This document shows positions 43,966-51,679 of a DNA stretch of 64,000 nucleotides, in pieces (the first letter of the stretch is position 1; every line of letters starts with the position of its first letter). Made by a program: the position numbers and the translations under genes. The stretch lies in the NCBI GenBank assembly GCA_021732215.1, contig JAKFVL010000009.1, forward strand, positions 1 through 64,000, read 5' to 3'. The notes beneath the pieces are model-generated. The model had not been told where the DNA came from, ran no database searches, and saw nothing but the letters and a program-made list of their open reading frames with translations. The DNA comes from Hyphomicrobiales bacterium (GTDB lineage: Bacteria > Pseudomonadota > Alphaproteobacteria > Rhizobiales > Xanthobacteraceae).

Positions 43966-45228
43966 TTAGAACAGAAAGCCTTTTTCCGGCGTCCAGTAGA
44001 GCTTGAAGTCCCCGCCTGTGATCTTGACGAGATAGACCGGCCGCACAATGTCGCGGTTCGCGTTCATGTTGAGCGTCATGCCCGCGAAACTCTTGTAGTC
44101 CCGGATCGCGGCAAGCTGGTCGCGAACCTTGCGGCGGTCTGCAGCAAGCGTTTCCGGGCGGTTCTTGATGCCGGCTTTCACAATCGCCTCCTTGACGATC
44201 ATGATGCCTTCATAGCCGAGCCCGACGAACTGCGGCATGTAGGTTTCTTTTGTCCGCTTCTTGTATTCATCGGCGAGCCACTTCACCTTCGGTGCGGGGA
44301 ACGCCATGTGAATGGCCGTCGGAAAAACAATGCCCTCAGTCGACTGTTTTCCGAGTTCAACCATTTCCGCGGCGTCGGAACCGATGTGACTGATGATCGT
44401 CTTTGGCTTGAACCCCTGGCGCTGCGCCTCGAGCATGGCGCCGACATTGGCCTGGAGGTGCGAGCTCAGAATAAAGAAGTCGGTATTGGCACGTTTGAGC
44501 TTGCGGATCTGAACCGAGAAGTCGCGATCGGTTTCGTACCATTCGACGTACTCGGTGGCCTTGATATTTCGGCGATCAAGGGCCGGCGTATATGCCGCCT
44601 TCCAGGCTGCAACAGAATGGCCTTCGTTCGCTTCGACCGCTCCCGAATAGTTCTTGAACGGCCCGTACCTTTCTTCCATCAGCTTGATGGCGAGCTCGTG
44701 CTGAGCCGGCTCATCGCCCGCATTGCGGAATGCCCATTCGGATACACCGGTCACGCCCGCTTTCATCGAAAGGAATGACATCGACGGAACCTGCAGCCCG
44801 CCATCCTTCGGATCGTCCAGTTTCTTTTGCAGCAAGCCCCACATGCTCTCCGTGACGCGGCTGTACTGGGTGCCGGTAATCACGAGAGCATTGTCGCTCT
44901 CGGCGCATTTCCGGAACAGCGGCACACCCTGATCGGGCTTTGCCTGATCGTCTTCGGAGATCAGCTTGATCTTCATCTTCTTGCCGTCGACCTCGATGCC
45001 GCCCTCGGCATTGATTTCATCGACCGCGATCACCTTGCCCAGATAGTTTGGCTGGCCGAACGAAGTTCCGATGCCGCTCAGCGGTTCGATCGAGCAGAGA
45101 ATAATCGTTCCTTCGTCCTGAAAAGCCCGAGCGGGCGATGTCGCCGCCGAAGACAGCGTGACCGCCAGCGCACCGGCCAGCCCGAACGCCTTGATTGCCT
45201 GAAACTCTGCTTTTTGTCTTTTCGACAT
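43966..45228 (-). CDS. Branched-chain-type ABC substrate-binding protein (LivK/UrtA-like)
   Basis: 420 residues with a signal peptide (KAFGLAGALAVTLSSAATSP, cleaved near ARA). Mature start EGTIILCSIEPLSGIGTSFG; the fold continues with YLGKVIAVDEINAEGGIEVDG. The Ser/Thr ligand contacts expected for branched-chain amino acids are not obvious. In this operon it may bind a carboxylic acid used by the CoA and GST enzymes. It is the only binding protein for two permease pairs. Confidence 0.9.
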   Translation of the reverse strand: MSKRQKAEFQAIKAFGLAGALAVTLSSAATSPARAFQDEGTIILCSIEPLSGIGTSFGQPNYLGKVIAVDEINAEGGIEVDGKKMKIKLISEDDQAKPDQGVPLFRKCAESDNALVITGTQYSRVTESMWGLLQKKLDDPKDGGLQVPSMSFLSMKAGVTGVSEWAFRNAGDEPAQHELAIKLMEERYGPFKNYSGAVEANEGHSVAAWKAAYTPALDRRNIKATEYVEWYETDRDFSVQIRKLKRANTDFFILSSHLQANVGAMLEAQRQGFKPKTIISHIGSDAAEMVELGKQSTEGIVFPTAIHMAFPAPKVKWLADEYKKRTKETYMPQFVGLGYEGIMIVKEAIVKAGIKNRPETLAADRRKVRDQLAAIRDYKSFAGMTLNMNANRDIVRPVYLVKITGGDFKLYWTPEKGFLF

Positions 45229-45272
45229 TGCTGTTCCCTCCTGTTTTGAAGTTCAAAACCTGTGAAGCCCTT

Positions 45273-45980
45273 TCAGTTCACGCCGAGGTACGCACGGCGC
45301 AATTCCGGATCCTCCGCGAGTTTGTCGGATTGCCCGCTCATCACGACCTCACCTACCCTGAGGACATAAGCGCGATCCGAGCTGTTGAGCGCTTCAAGCG
45401 CATTCTGCTCGATGAGAAGAATCGTTTTTCCTTCCTGTTTGAGGCCGGCAATGATGTTGAAGACTTCCTCGACAAGAAGCGGCGCCAGACCGAGCGACGG
45501 CTCATCGAGAATCAGAAGCTCCGGTTTGGCCATCAGCCCGCGCCCTATAGCGAGCATCTGCCGTTCACCGCCACTCATGGTACCGGCAAGCTGATGGCGC
45601 CGCTCGCGCAAGCGAGGAAAGCGGGCCATGACCGCATCGAGATCGTCGGCAATCCCTTGTTTGTCCGTTCTGCAATAAGCTCCGCATATAAGATTTTCCT
45701 CGACCGACATGCTTGGCACGAGTTTGCGGCCCTCGGGCACATGAACGAGGCCAAGACGTGTAATTTCATGTGCCGGCAAGGAGCTGATGTCGGTATCGCG
45801 GAATTTCGTCGCACCAGAGGCTTTCGGAACGAGACCCGAAAGAGCCTTGACGATACTGGTCTTGCCCGCTCCGTTAGCGCCAATCAGGGTGACAACTTCA
45901 CCGGCCTTCACGGTCAGCGACACGTTGCGGACCGCGCTGATCGCCCCATAGCTGACCGTTAGATTGGTGACATCAAGCAT
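45273..45980 (-). CDS. Branched-chain-type ABC ATPase, LivF family
   Basis: 235 residues. Walker A GANGAGKTS, HVPEGRKLVPSMSVEENL, signature MSGGERQMLAIGRGL, Walker B LLILDEPSLGLAP. It overlaps livG by 8 bp. It is the only LivF in the window, so it may serve both permease pairs. Confidence 0.93.
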   Translation of the reverse strand: MLDVTNLTVSYGAISAVRNVSLTVKAGEVVTLIGANGAGKTSIVKALSGLVPKASGATKFRDTDISSLPAHEITRLGLVHVPEGRKLVPSMSVEENLICGAYCRTDKQGIADDLDAVMARFPRLRERRHQLAGTMSGGERQMLAIGRGLMAKPELLILDEPSLGLAPLLVEEVFNIIAGLKQEGKTILLIEQNALEALNSSDRAYVLRVGEVVMSGQSDKLAEDPELRRAYLGVN

Positions 45981-46731
45981 GAGCGCGCTTCTTCTTCGTT
46001 CCGAGGTAAGCTGCGATCACATCGGGATCGTTCTTCACTTGATCCGCCGTTCCCTCGGCAATCTTGCGGCCGAAATTCAAAACTGCGATGCGATCGCACA
46101 GGCCCATCACCATTTCGATGTCGTGCTCAATCAGCACAACGGTGAGGCCGTCCTCGCGCAACCGTCTCAAGTCTTCAGTCAGTTGGTGCGTTTCCGATGG
46201 ATTCATGCCGGAGGCCGGCTCATCCATCAGAAGAATTTTCGGCCGTGTCGCCAGCGCCCGGGCGATCTCGAGTTGACGCACGAGGCCGAACGGAAGCTCT
46301 CGCGCCAGACGGTCGGCGTGCGGCTTGAGCCAGGTTTTCTCCAGAATCCGGTCGACCTCGCCAGCCAGGTCTTTCTGCGAGGGCGAGCCAATGCCACGAA
46401 ACAGCCCGCCAAGACCCAGATGCAACGATTGTGCTGCCCACACCGTTTCTCTGACTGTCGATTCTTTGTGAAATCTGACGACCTGAAACGTGCGCGCGAT
46501 ACCGGCGCGAACGATATGCTCAGGCGAGAGGCCGCGAACATTCAACCCCTCGAACCTGATCTCCCCGCTGGACGGTTCAAGAAACCCCGTCAGCATATTG
46601 AACAGTGTGGTCTTGCCGGAGCCATTCGGGCCGATAATCCCAAACAGCGCGCCCTGAGGAACGCTGAGATCGACGCCGCCGACGGCCACCAGGCCGCCAA
46701 ACGCTTTTGAAAGTCCGACCACTTCTAGCAT
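45973..46731 (-). CDS. Branched-chain-type ABC ATPase, LivG family (first set)
   Basis: 252 residues from ATG 46731 (the family begins MLEVxGLSKAFGG); the frame extends to 46836 without similarity. Walker A GPNGSGKTT, signature region LPFGLVRQLEIARALA, Walker B ILLMDEPASGMNPSE. It is 32 bp after the tautomerase stop. Confidence 0.92.
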   Translation of the reverse strand: MLEVVGLSKAFGGLVAVGGVDLSVPQGALFGIIGPNGSGKTTLFNMLTGFLEPSSGEIRFEGLNVRGLSPEHIVRAGIARTFQVVRFHKESTVRETVWAAQSLHLGLGGLFRGIGSPSQKDLAGEVDRILEKTWLKPHADRLARELPFGLVRQLEIARALATRPKILLMDEPASGMNPSETHQLTEDLRRLREDGLTVVLIEHDIEMVMGLCDRIAVLNFGRKIAEGTADQVKNDPDVIAAYLGTKKKRAHA

Positions 46732-46763
46732 CGGTATTCCATCTCGCTCACAAAGCGAAAAAT

Positions 46764-47222
46764 TCATTCCGCAAATGCAGCCTGTCCGACTGACTGCATG
46801 AATTCGCGGTCCGCGCTCGGCAGCGCCGCCGTCCAAAGAGGCTCATCGCCAGCCTCGGGAAGGACGTGGCCGAACTCGATCATTTGCCGGGCGGGCAGCT
46901 CGCCGACGTATACCCAAACTCCACAATGGCTTTTGACGCCCGCTGCAGCACCGACTGCCGTTGCCATCAACTTCATCATTCGTGTCTTGTCGACGGCGGC
47001 GCGACCGCCACGGATATGTCCGTAAACAAAAATCTGATCGTGTTTCAGCGGTGCTCCGCCCATGAAGTAGTTTCCGGGCTTCACCTCGTCGAAGATGACT
47101 TGCGCATAATACGGCGGAGCACCGGTCACTTCAGAATGAATGCGCGTGATATCGCTCGCTATTTTACTTTTCTGGTGCGACGAAAGGCGGCCTTCGATGC
47201 TGGTGCAGTAATAGGTTGGCAT
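46764..47222 (-). CDS. cis-3-chloroacrylic acid dehalogenase/Cg10062-like tautomerase
   Basis: 152 residues; tautomerase superfamily with an N-terminal Pro after Met removal. Numbered from Pro1, it keeps His28, Arg70, Arg73, Tyr104 and Glu115, matching the cis-CaaD set Pro1, His28, Arg70, Arg73, Tyr103, Glu114 with a one-residue shift at the end. Segments IFVYGHIRGGRAA and VWVYVGELPARQMIEFG closely follow cis-CaaD. Known members hydrate 3-haloacrylate or acetylenecarboxylate to malonate semialdehyde. It is the first gene of the long minus operon and divergent from the LysR gene. Confidence 0.88.
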   Translation of the reverse strand: MPTYYCTSIEGRLSSHQKSKIASDITRIHSEVTGAPPYYAQVIFDEVKPGNYFMGGAPLKHDQIFVYGHIRGGRAAVDKTRMMKLMATAVGAAAGVKSHCGVWVYVGELPARQMIEFGHVLPEAGDEPLWTAALPSADREFMQSVGQAAFAE

Positions 47223-47451
47223 TTTCGTCGCTACCTTTCGCTTTGCGTTTGCGTGCGATCGCGCACTGATCAGCCTCTTGATCCATTCGTAGCTACCGAG
47301 GTTGCCATTTTGCGTCGCAGCATTTCCTTGCAGCAGACGGGCAGATACGAAGACCAGTTCGTGCTATTGTTGAGACGATAGGTTTCCGCAGGCCGGATTG
47401 ACCAACCATATTTTCTCGCGCGATCGTTTAGAGAAACTATCCAGGACCGGG
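47223..47451. promoter_or_regulatory. Divergent promoter region between tautomerase and LysR genes
   Basis: 229 bp. LysR regulators usually bind such gaps at T-N11-A dyads. A short inverted repeat ACGAA-GACCAG-TTCGT lies at 47347-47362, a weak candidate. No small gene is evident. Confidence 0.4.
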
Positions 47452-48333
47452 ATGATAAAGCGCCTGCCGCCTCTAAATTTTGTGAAGGTGTTCGAGTGCT
47501 CGGCTCGGCATCTCAACTTGCATCGCGCAGCCGAAGAACTAGGGGTAACGCCTGGCGCAGTAAGCCAGCAAATTCGGGCGCTTGAGACCAATCTTGGAGT
47601 GCCGCTGTTTGAGCGGCTTCACCGGAAGCTGCGCCTGACAATTGCAGGCCAGCAACTTTTTGCGGCGTCGAGTCAGGTCCTGCAACTCTTGCAAGAGACC
47701 GTCGACCGGCTGCCTACTCCGCGACAAATGGTCCGGATTACCGCCGCGCCCACGCTTTGTACGCGATGGCTGGTGCCGAGGCTCTCCAACTTTTATGCAC
47801 GGCATCCCAACGTCGGCGTGCTCATCGATGCGTCGCTGCAATACGTCAACCTTGCTGACGAACCATTCGACGTTGCAATCCGCCACGGACGCAACGGCGT
47901 CATCACGGCACAGCATGAAATCATGTTTCCCGATGAAGTGGTCGCAGTCTGCGCGCCATCCATCGCTGCGTCGGCGACAGCTGATATCGCCAGTGCGAAG
48001 CTGTTGTGCTTCGCAGCCCCCGACCACTGGCCTTCCTGGTTCAATGCGAACGGTCGGACCGGGTATAATGACCTCGATCGGGTCTCCTTCAGTCATCTTA
48101 TGCTCGCGCTGGATGCCGCCATCGCCGGCCAGGGCGTTGCGCTCAGCGCCTTGAAGCTGGTCGAGCACGATCTGAAACAGGGACGTCTGGTACGACTCCC
48201 GGGCGAACCGGTCACAACCGGATATAGCTATTATATCGTCGCCCGGAGTGAAGAGGATCACGTCGCAGCGTTCACCGACTGGATCGTCGAGGAGGCGGCC
48301 CAAGATATCGACAATCAGCTCCCGTGGAACTGA
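47452..48333 (+). CDS. LysR family transcriptional regulator (GcvA-like)
   Basis: 293 residues from ATG 47452 (AGGA upstream; upstream in-frame TTG at 47398 is less likely). Helix-turn-helix at about 20-45 (NLHRAAEELGVTPGAVSQQI), then RALETNLGVPLFERLHRKLRL; periplasmic-binding-like effector domain with RITAAPTLCTRWLVPRL and FDVAIRHGRNG. The divergent position makes it the likely activator of the tautomerase-transporter operon. Confidence 0.92.
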   Translation: MIKRLPPLNFVKVFECSARHLNLHRAAEELGVTPGAVSQQIRALETNLGVPLFERLHRKLRLTIAGQQLFAASSQVLQLLQETVDRLPTPRQMVRITAAPTLCTRWLVPRLSNFYARHPNVGVLIDASLQYVNLADEPFDVAIRHGRNGVITAQHEIMFPDEVVAVCAPSIAASATADIASAKLLCFAAPDHWPSWFNANGRTGYNDLDRVSFSHLMLALDAAIAGQGVALSALKLVEHDLKQGRLVRLPGEPVTTGYSYYIVARSEEDHVAAFTDWIVEEAAQDIDNQLPWN

Positions 48334-48347
48334 CCATTCGCTGGTCA
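48331..48347. terminator. Small dyad between convergent lysR and tonB genes
   Basis: TGACCA-TTCGC-TGGTCA overlaps the LysR stop codon, in the 60-bp gap between convergent genes. The stem is short and there is no T-run, so termination is only possible. Confidence 0.3.
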
Positions 48348-48393
48348 TCGGGAATTCCGGGACACGGGGCTGCGGCTCCGCCCGGCGGTCAAG

Positions 48394-49203
48394 TCAGCGC
48401 GAGAAATAACTCATCGGCAGCACGAAGGGCTTGCTGCTTTCTTTCATCTCCGGAGGAAATGGCGGCAACGGCTGGGCGCGGCCAACCATCGCTAGCGTCT
48501 CGGCGTCCAGCGCCGCATGCCCCGACGATCCGGCAAGCCGGATGCCACTGACGCCTCCGCTTCGGTTAACCGTGAAAGCAACGCGCGCTATACCCTGCTG
48601 GCCAGCCGCGCGTGCGGCTGCCGGATACTGTTTGAAACGCTGCAAGTGAGCGACCAAGCGTTGAGCGTACGATGCCGATGCCGCCGCGGCGGATGCGGCG
48701 CCGACAGCCGATGCGGCGGACGGGGCGCGCTGTTCGGCTTTCGGAGCAGCCGATGTTTTCGGCGCAGGAGGCCGAACGCTCTGCTTCTTGGCCTGCTTGA
48801 TCGGCTTCGGCTTTTCCGGTTTTGGCTGCGGCTCCGGCTTGACCTTCTGCTCTTCCTTCTGTTTCGGCGGCGCAAACACTACCGGCTTCTCCTGCAACGG
48901 TGTCGGAGGAATAAGTTCTTCTTTGACTTCCGGTTCCGGAATGGGCTGGGCCTGTGGCTTGGGAGCTTCCTGCACGGTCGGCCCCACGGCCAGATCGAGC
49001 GGCTGGGTTTCCGGAGAAGCTGAAATCGGAACCAGATCGACGAGAATCGGCGGGATCGGCGTGCCGGCGGTCTGATCCTGCACGAGCCAGAATACGCCAG
49101 CGGCGATCAATGCCGCGTGAAGCAGAACAACAACGATCGCAGCCCCGCTCCAGCGCGGGAGTGAGGACCGCTCCGTCGGTCCGTAAAGGACCAGCGCACT
49201 CAT
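48394..49203 (-). CDS. tonB: TonB family energy transducer
   Basis: 269 residues from ATG 49203, which overlaps the exbD stop by 4 bp. An N-terminal membrane anchor (AAIVVVLLHAALIAAGVFWL), a long Pro/Lys/Glu-rich periplasmic spacer (about 75-165), and the C-terminal TonB domain (YAQRLVAHLQRFKQYPAAAR, QGIARVAFTVNRSGGVSGI). It passes proton-motive energy to the haem receptor. The frame extends upstream inside exbD out of register and is not real there. Confidence 0.92.
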   Translation of the reverse strand: MSALVLYGPTERSSLPRWSGAAIVVVLLHAALIAAGVFWLVQDQTAGTPIPPILVDLVPISASPETQPLDLAVGPTVQEAPKPQAQPIPEPEVKEELIPPTPLQEKPVVFAPPKQKEEQKVKPEPQPKPEKPKPIKQAKKQSVRPPAPKTSAAPKAEQRAPSAASAVGAASAAAASASYAQRLVAHLQRFKQYPAAARAAGQQGIARVAFTVNRSGGVSGIRLAGSSGHAALDAETLAMVGRAQPLPPFPPEMKESSKPFVLPMSYFSR

Positions 49204-49637
49204 TTCGGTGAACTTCTCGTCTCGAGTCCGACCAGCGCGATCTTCAGATAACCCGAGTCGCGCATCAGGTTCATGACTTCCATCAGATCGCCGTAGCTGA
49301 CGGTTTTGTCGGCACGGATGAAAATACGCTCGTCCTTGTTGCCGTTGGTCGCACTTTCCAGCGCACGGATCACCGCATCGCGCGGCAAAATCTCTTCTCC
49401 CACCGCGACCGCCAGATCGGGCTTGACCGTGACGAACACGGGCCTGTTGGGCTTTGGCGGCGGTTGCGCGGTGCTGGCTGGAAGATCGACGCCGATATCG
49501 ACGGTCGCAAGCGGTGCGGCAACCATGAAGATGATCAGCAGTACCAGCATCACGTCGATAAACGGCGTAACGTTGATCTCGTGGGTTTCTGCAAGGTCGT
49601 CGTCGCCCGCCCGCCGGCCGCCCAGCCGCGCACCCAT
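49200..49637 (-). CDS. exbD: Biopolymer transport protein ExbD
   Basis: 145 residues. One N-terminal membrane helix (NVTPFIDVMLVLLIIFMVAA, with the proton-relay Asp in PFIDV), then a periplasmic domain with VFVTVKPDLAVAVGEEILPR. Five bases after exbB. Confidence 0.95.
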   Translation of the reverse strand: MGARLGGRRAGDDDLAETHEINVTPFIDVMLVLLIIFMVAAPLATVDIGVDLPASTAQPPPKPNRPVFVTVKPDLAVAVGEEILPRDAVIRALESATNGNKDERIFIRADKTVSYGDLMEVMNLMRDSGYLKIALVGLETRSSPK

Positions 49638-49642
49638 CGCCG

Positions 49643-50437
49643 TTACTCCGCCGCACGCGCGAGCATCGGCGAGCGTCTGGTCTGGTCACGGCTGACCAGA
49701 AGCAGGACCTGCGCCGAGGCATCGGTGAGCAGCGCGCGGTATCCCGCGATCGACCGCGCAAAATGATTGTAGATCACGACTGCGGGGATCGCCGCGACAA
49801 GCCCGAGCGCGGTCGCGAGCAAAGCCTCCGCGATGCCGGGCGCGACGACAGCAAGGTTTGTCGTCTGTGCTTCAGAGATGCCGATGAACGAATTCATGAT
49901 ACCCCAGACCGTGCCGAAAAGGCCAACGAACGGAGCTGTCGCACCAATTGTCGCCAGCACGCCGGTACCTCGTCCGATCCGGCGAGCCATAGCCGCCTCG
50001 ACACGCTCGAGCCGCAGGGCGATCCGCTCCTTGAAACCATCGTCGAAAATATCTCCTGAGAGCCGCGTCTCATGCACGGCGGACTGGATGATTTGCGCCA
50101 CAGCATCGCGCGCATCACCAACGTCGTTCTGGGCGTAACGCAATGAGACATCGCTTTCCAGCATCGCCAGACGCAGCTTCGCCTGGCGTCGTGCGGAGTT
50201 GAGTTCGATGGTTTTCGCGAGCCAGACCGTCCACGTCACCAGCGAAGCAAACGCGAGCCCGATCATCACCGCTTTAACAACGATATCGGCGCTGAGGAAC
50301 ATGCCCCATGGCGAAAGATTCTGCGGAAGAGCAGAATTAGGCGCTGCCGACGCGGGAAGCAAGATCAAACCATTGCACACGGCAACAGTCGCAAACCGGC
50401 GATAAAATATCCGAACCATCGTATTCAGTTTCAGCAT
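49643..50437 (-). CDS. exbB: Biopolymer transport protein ExbB
   Basis: 264 residues. Start at 50437 gives a signal-like N-terminus; ATG 50419 is an alternative. Membrane segments near residues 50-75 and in the C-terminal half, with the MotA/TolQ signature GRGTGVLATIGATAPFVGLF and GTVWGIMNSFIGIS, ALLATALGLVAAIPAVVIYN. First gene of exbB-exbD-tonB. A 170-bp gap separates it from hutX, so it may have its own promoter. Confidence 0.93.
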   Translation of the reverse strand: MLKLNTMVRIFYRRFATVAVCNGLILLPASAAPNSALPQNLSPWGMFLSADIVVKAVMIGLAFASLVTWTVWLAKTIELNSARRQAKLRLAMLESDVSLRYAQNDVGDARDAVAQIIQSAVHETRLSGDIFDDGFKERIALRLERVEAAMARRIGRGTGVLATIGATAPFVGLFGTVWGIMNSFIGISEAQTTNLAVVAPGIAEALLATALGLVAAIPAVVIYNHFARSIAGYRALLTDASAQVLLLVSRDQTRRSPMLARAAE

Positions 50438-50608
50438 GCAGAATTCGCCTGTCGCAATCTTCTCGTCTCGGTCGCAATACTTGATACCGCTCAACGCCAG
50501 TCTTGAGCGCGCAGATTAGCGCGACCGATTGGCAACGTCACGGAACGAACGGCGCATTTTAGAAGCGTTCTTGCAGGCGCTTTCAGGAAGATAAAAGTCA
50601 GCAACCCG

Positions 50609-51112
50609 TTAGCCAGCCAGCTTTTTCCCCAATGTCCGGAACCGTTCAAGCTGATCCTTTTTGAGCTCGCGGGCCTCGTCCCGGCCTACGAAAACCTTGA
50701 ACATGATGCCGCCATCGACGTTCAGGAACGCGACGAACGCCGACGACTTGTTCATGAACGGGCGTTCGACGAATGCCACCCCGCCGCAGCGGTTATGGCG
50801 CAGATGTCCATGCAAGCCCGTCGGCTGCATCAGGTTGAAATAACCGCGCCCGATCTCGCCATTCGGGACCGGCCCGCTGAACTCGAAGATAGCATCATCA
50901 GTATGGACGATCAGCGTGACGTCGCCCCACGTCGCGATCTCCTGCATCGCCTCGACGAAGCCCTCCCCCCTTCCAAACTTCACCATGTGATTTGGCAAGG
51001 CTTCGAGGACGGCACGCGGCGTCACCTTACGCTCACGTGCCACATCCTCGATGACGGCGCCCGGATTGGCGGCAAGATAGGTCTTGAGATCGTCGAGCAC
51101 GGCAACCGACAT
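50609..51112 (-). CDS. hutX: Haem utilisation cytosolic carrier HutX/HugX family
   Basis: 167 residues. YFNLMQPTGLHGHLRHNRCG and FVERPFMNKSSAFVAFLNVDG are the family's haem-binding core. It carries haem in the cytosol and passes it to the degrading enzyme. It is 10 bp after the monooxygenase gene. Confidence 0.9.
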   Translation of the reverse strand: MSVAVLDDLKTYLAANPGAVIEDVARERKVTPRAVLEALPNHMVKFGRGEGFVEAMQEIATWGDVTLIVHTDDAIFEFSGPVPNGEIGRGYFNLMQPTGLHGHLRHNRCGGVAFVERPFMNKSSAFVAFLNVDGGIMFKVFVGRDEARELKKDQLERFRTLGKKLAG

Positions 51113-51122
51113 TGCTTCGTCC

Positions 51123-51455
51123 TTATGCTGCGTTCGACTTTGTCTCGCTCTGGATCACCTCGAAACCCTCGAATTTTGGGTGGCCGAGGTAAAGACTTTC
51201 TCCGGTCTTGTTGTCGGCCCGGGCATGTGCACGGCGGAACTGCTCCGACTTCGTCCATGCCTCAAAATTGGCCTTCGTCGCCCAGACAGTATGGCTGGAA
51301 TACAGCGTGTGATCTTCGGCGACCGGTCCGAGTAAAAGGTGAAACTCGACGAAACCTTCCATCTCGCTGAGATAGGATTCGCGCGAAGCCCAGACCTGCT
51401 CGAAGGCCTTCTCGGCACCCTTCTTCACCTGGAATCGGTTCATGGCAATAAACAT
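51123..51455 (-). CDS. hmuQ: IsdG/HmuQ-type haem-degrading monooxygenase (ABM domain)
   Basis: 110 residues from ATG 51455 with GGAGAG upstream. The IsdG catalytic triad is intact: Asn6 (FIAMNRF), Trp67 (FEAWTKS) and His77 (RRAHARA). It opens haem to release iron. Frame extends to 51548 without similarity. In Bradyrhizobium such enzymes are iron-repressed; context with hutX and hmuR agrees. Confidence 0.9.
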   Translation of the reverse strand: MFIAMNRFQVKKGAEKAFEQVWASRESYLSEMEGFVEFHLLLGPVAEDHTLYSSHTVWATKANFEAWTKSEQFRRAHARADNKTGESLYLGHPKFEGFEVIQSETKSNAA

Positions 51456-51622
51456 GCAGTCTCTCCGTGTTCGGCATTTTCCCGGCAGATCAAATCTGCG
51501 ATCAGCCGATGATTTCGTTGTCTGACCTAGAGCGCTACCCTGACACAATTACAAGCCGAAATCACCTCGCTCGGGATCATCATTATGTGCACCCGCAGGC
51601 GTCATCCGGAAACGGCGAAGCT

Positions 51623-51648
51623 AACCGCGTTCGGCCATGAACGCGGTT
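51623..51648 (-). terminator. Hairpin downstream of hmuR
   Basis: Perfect 10-bp arms AACCGCGTTC / GAACGCGGTT with a 6-base loop, 32 bases after the hmuR stop. No clear T-run. The rest of the 224-bp gap to hmuQ probably holds an hmuQ promoter but shows no motif I can name. Confidence 0.55.
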
Positions 51649-51679
51649 CGCAGACCGTGCGAGCAAACTTCGCGGTGCG

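Noticed and set aside
43305-45249. Plus-strand frames opposite the liv-type genes
   Set aside because: All lie antisense to membrane or binding-protein genes with clear motifs and overlaps.
47347-47362. ACGAA-N6-TTCGT as a LysR operator
   Set aside because: Arms of only 5 bp and no T-N11-A match; kept only as a weak hint in the promoter entry.
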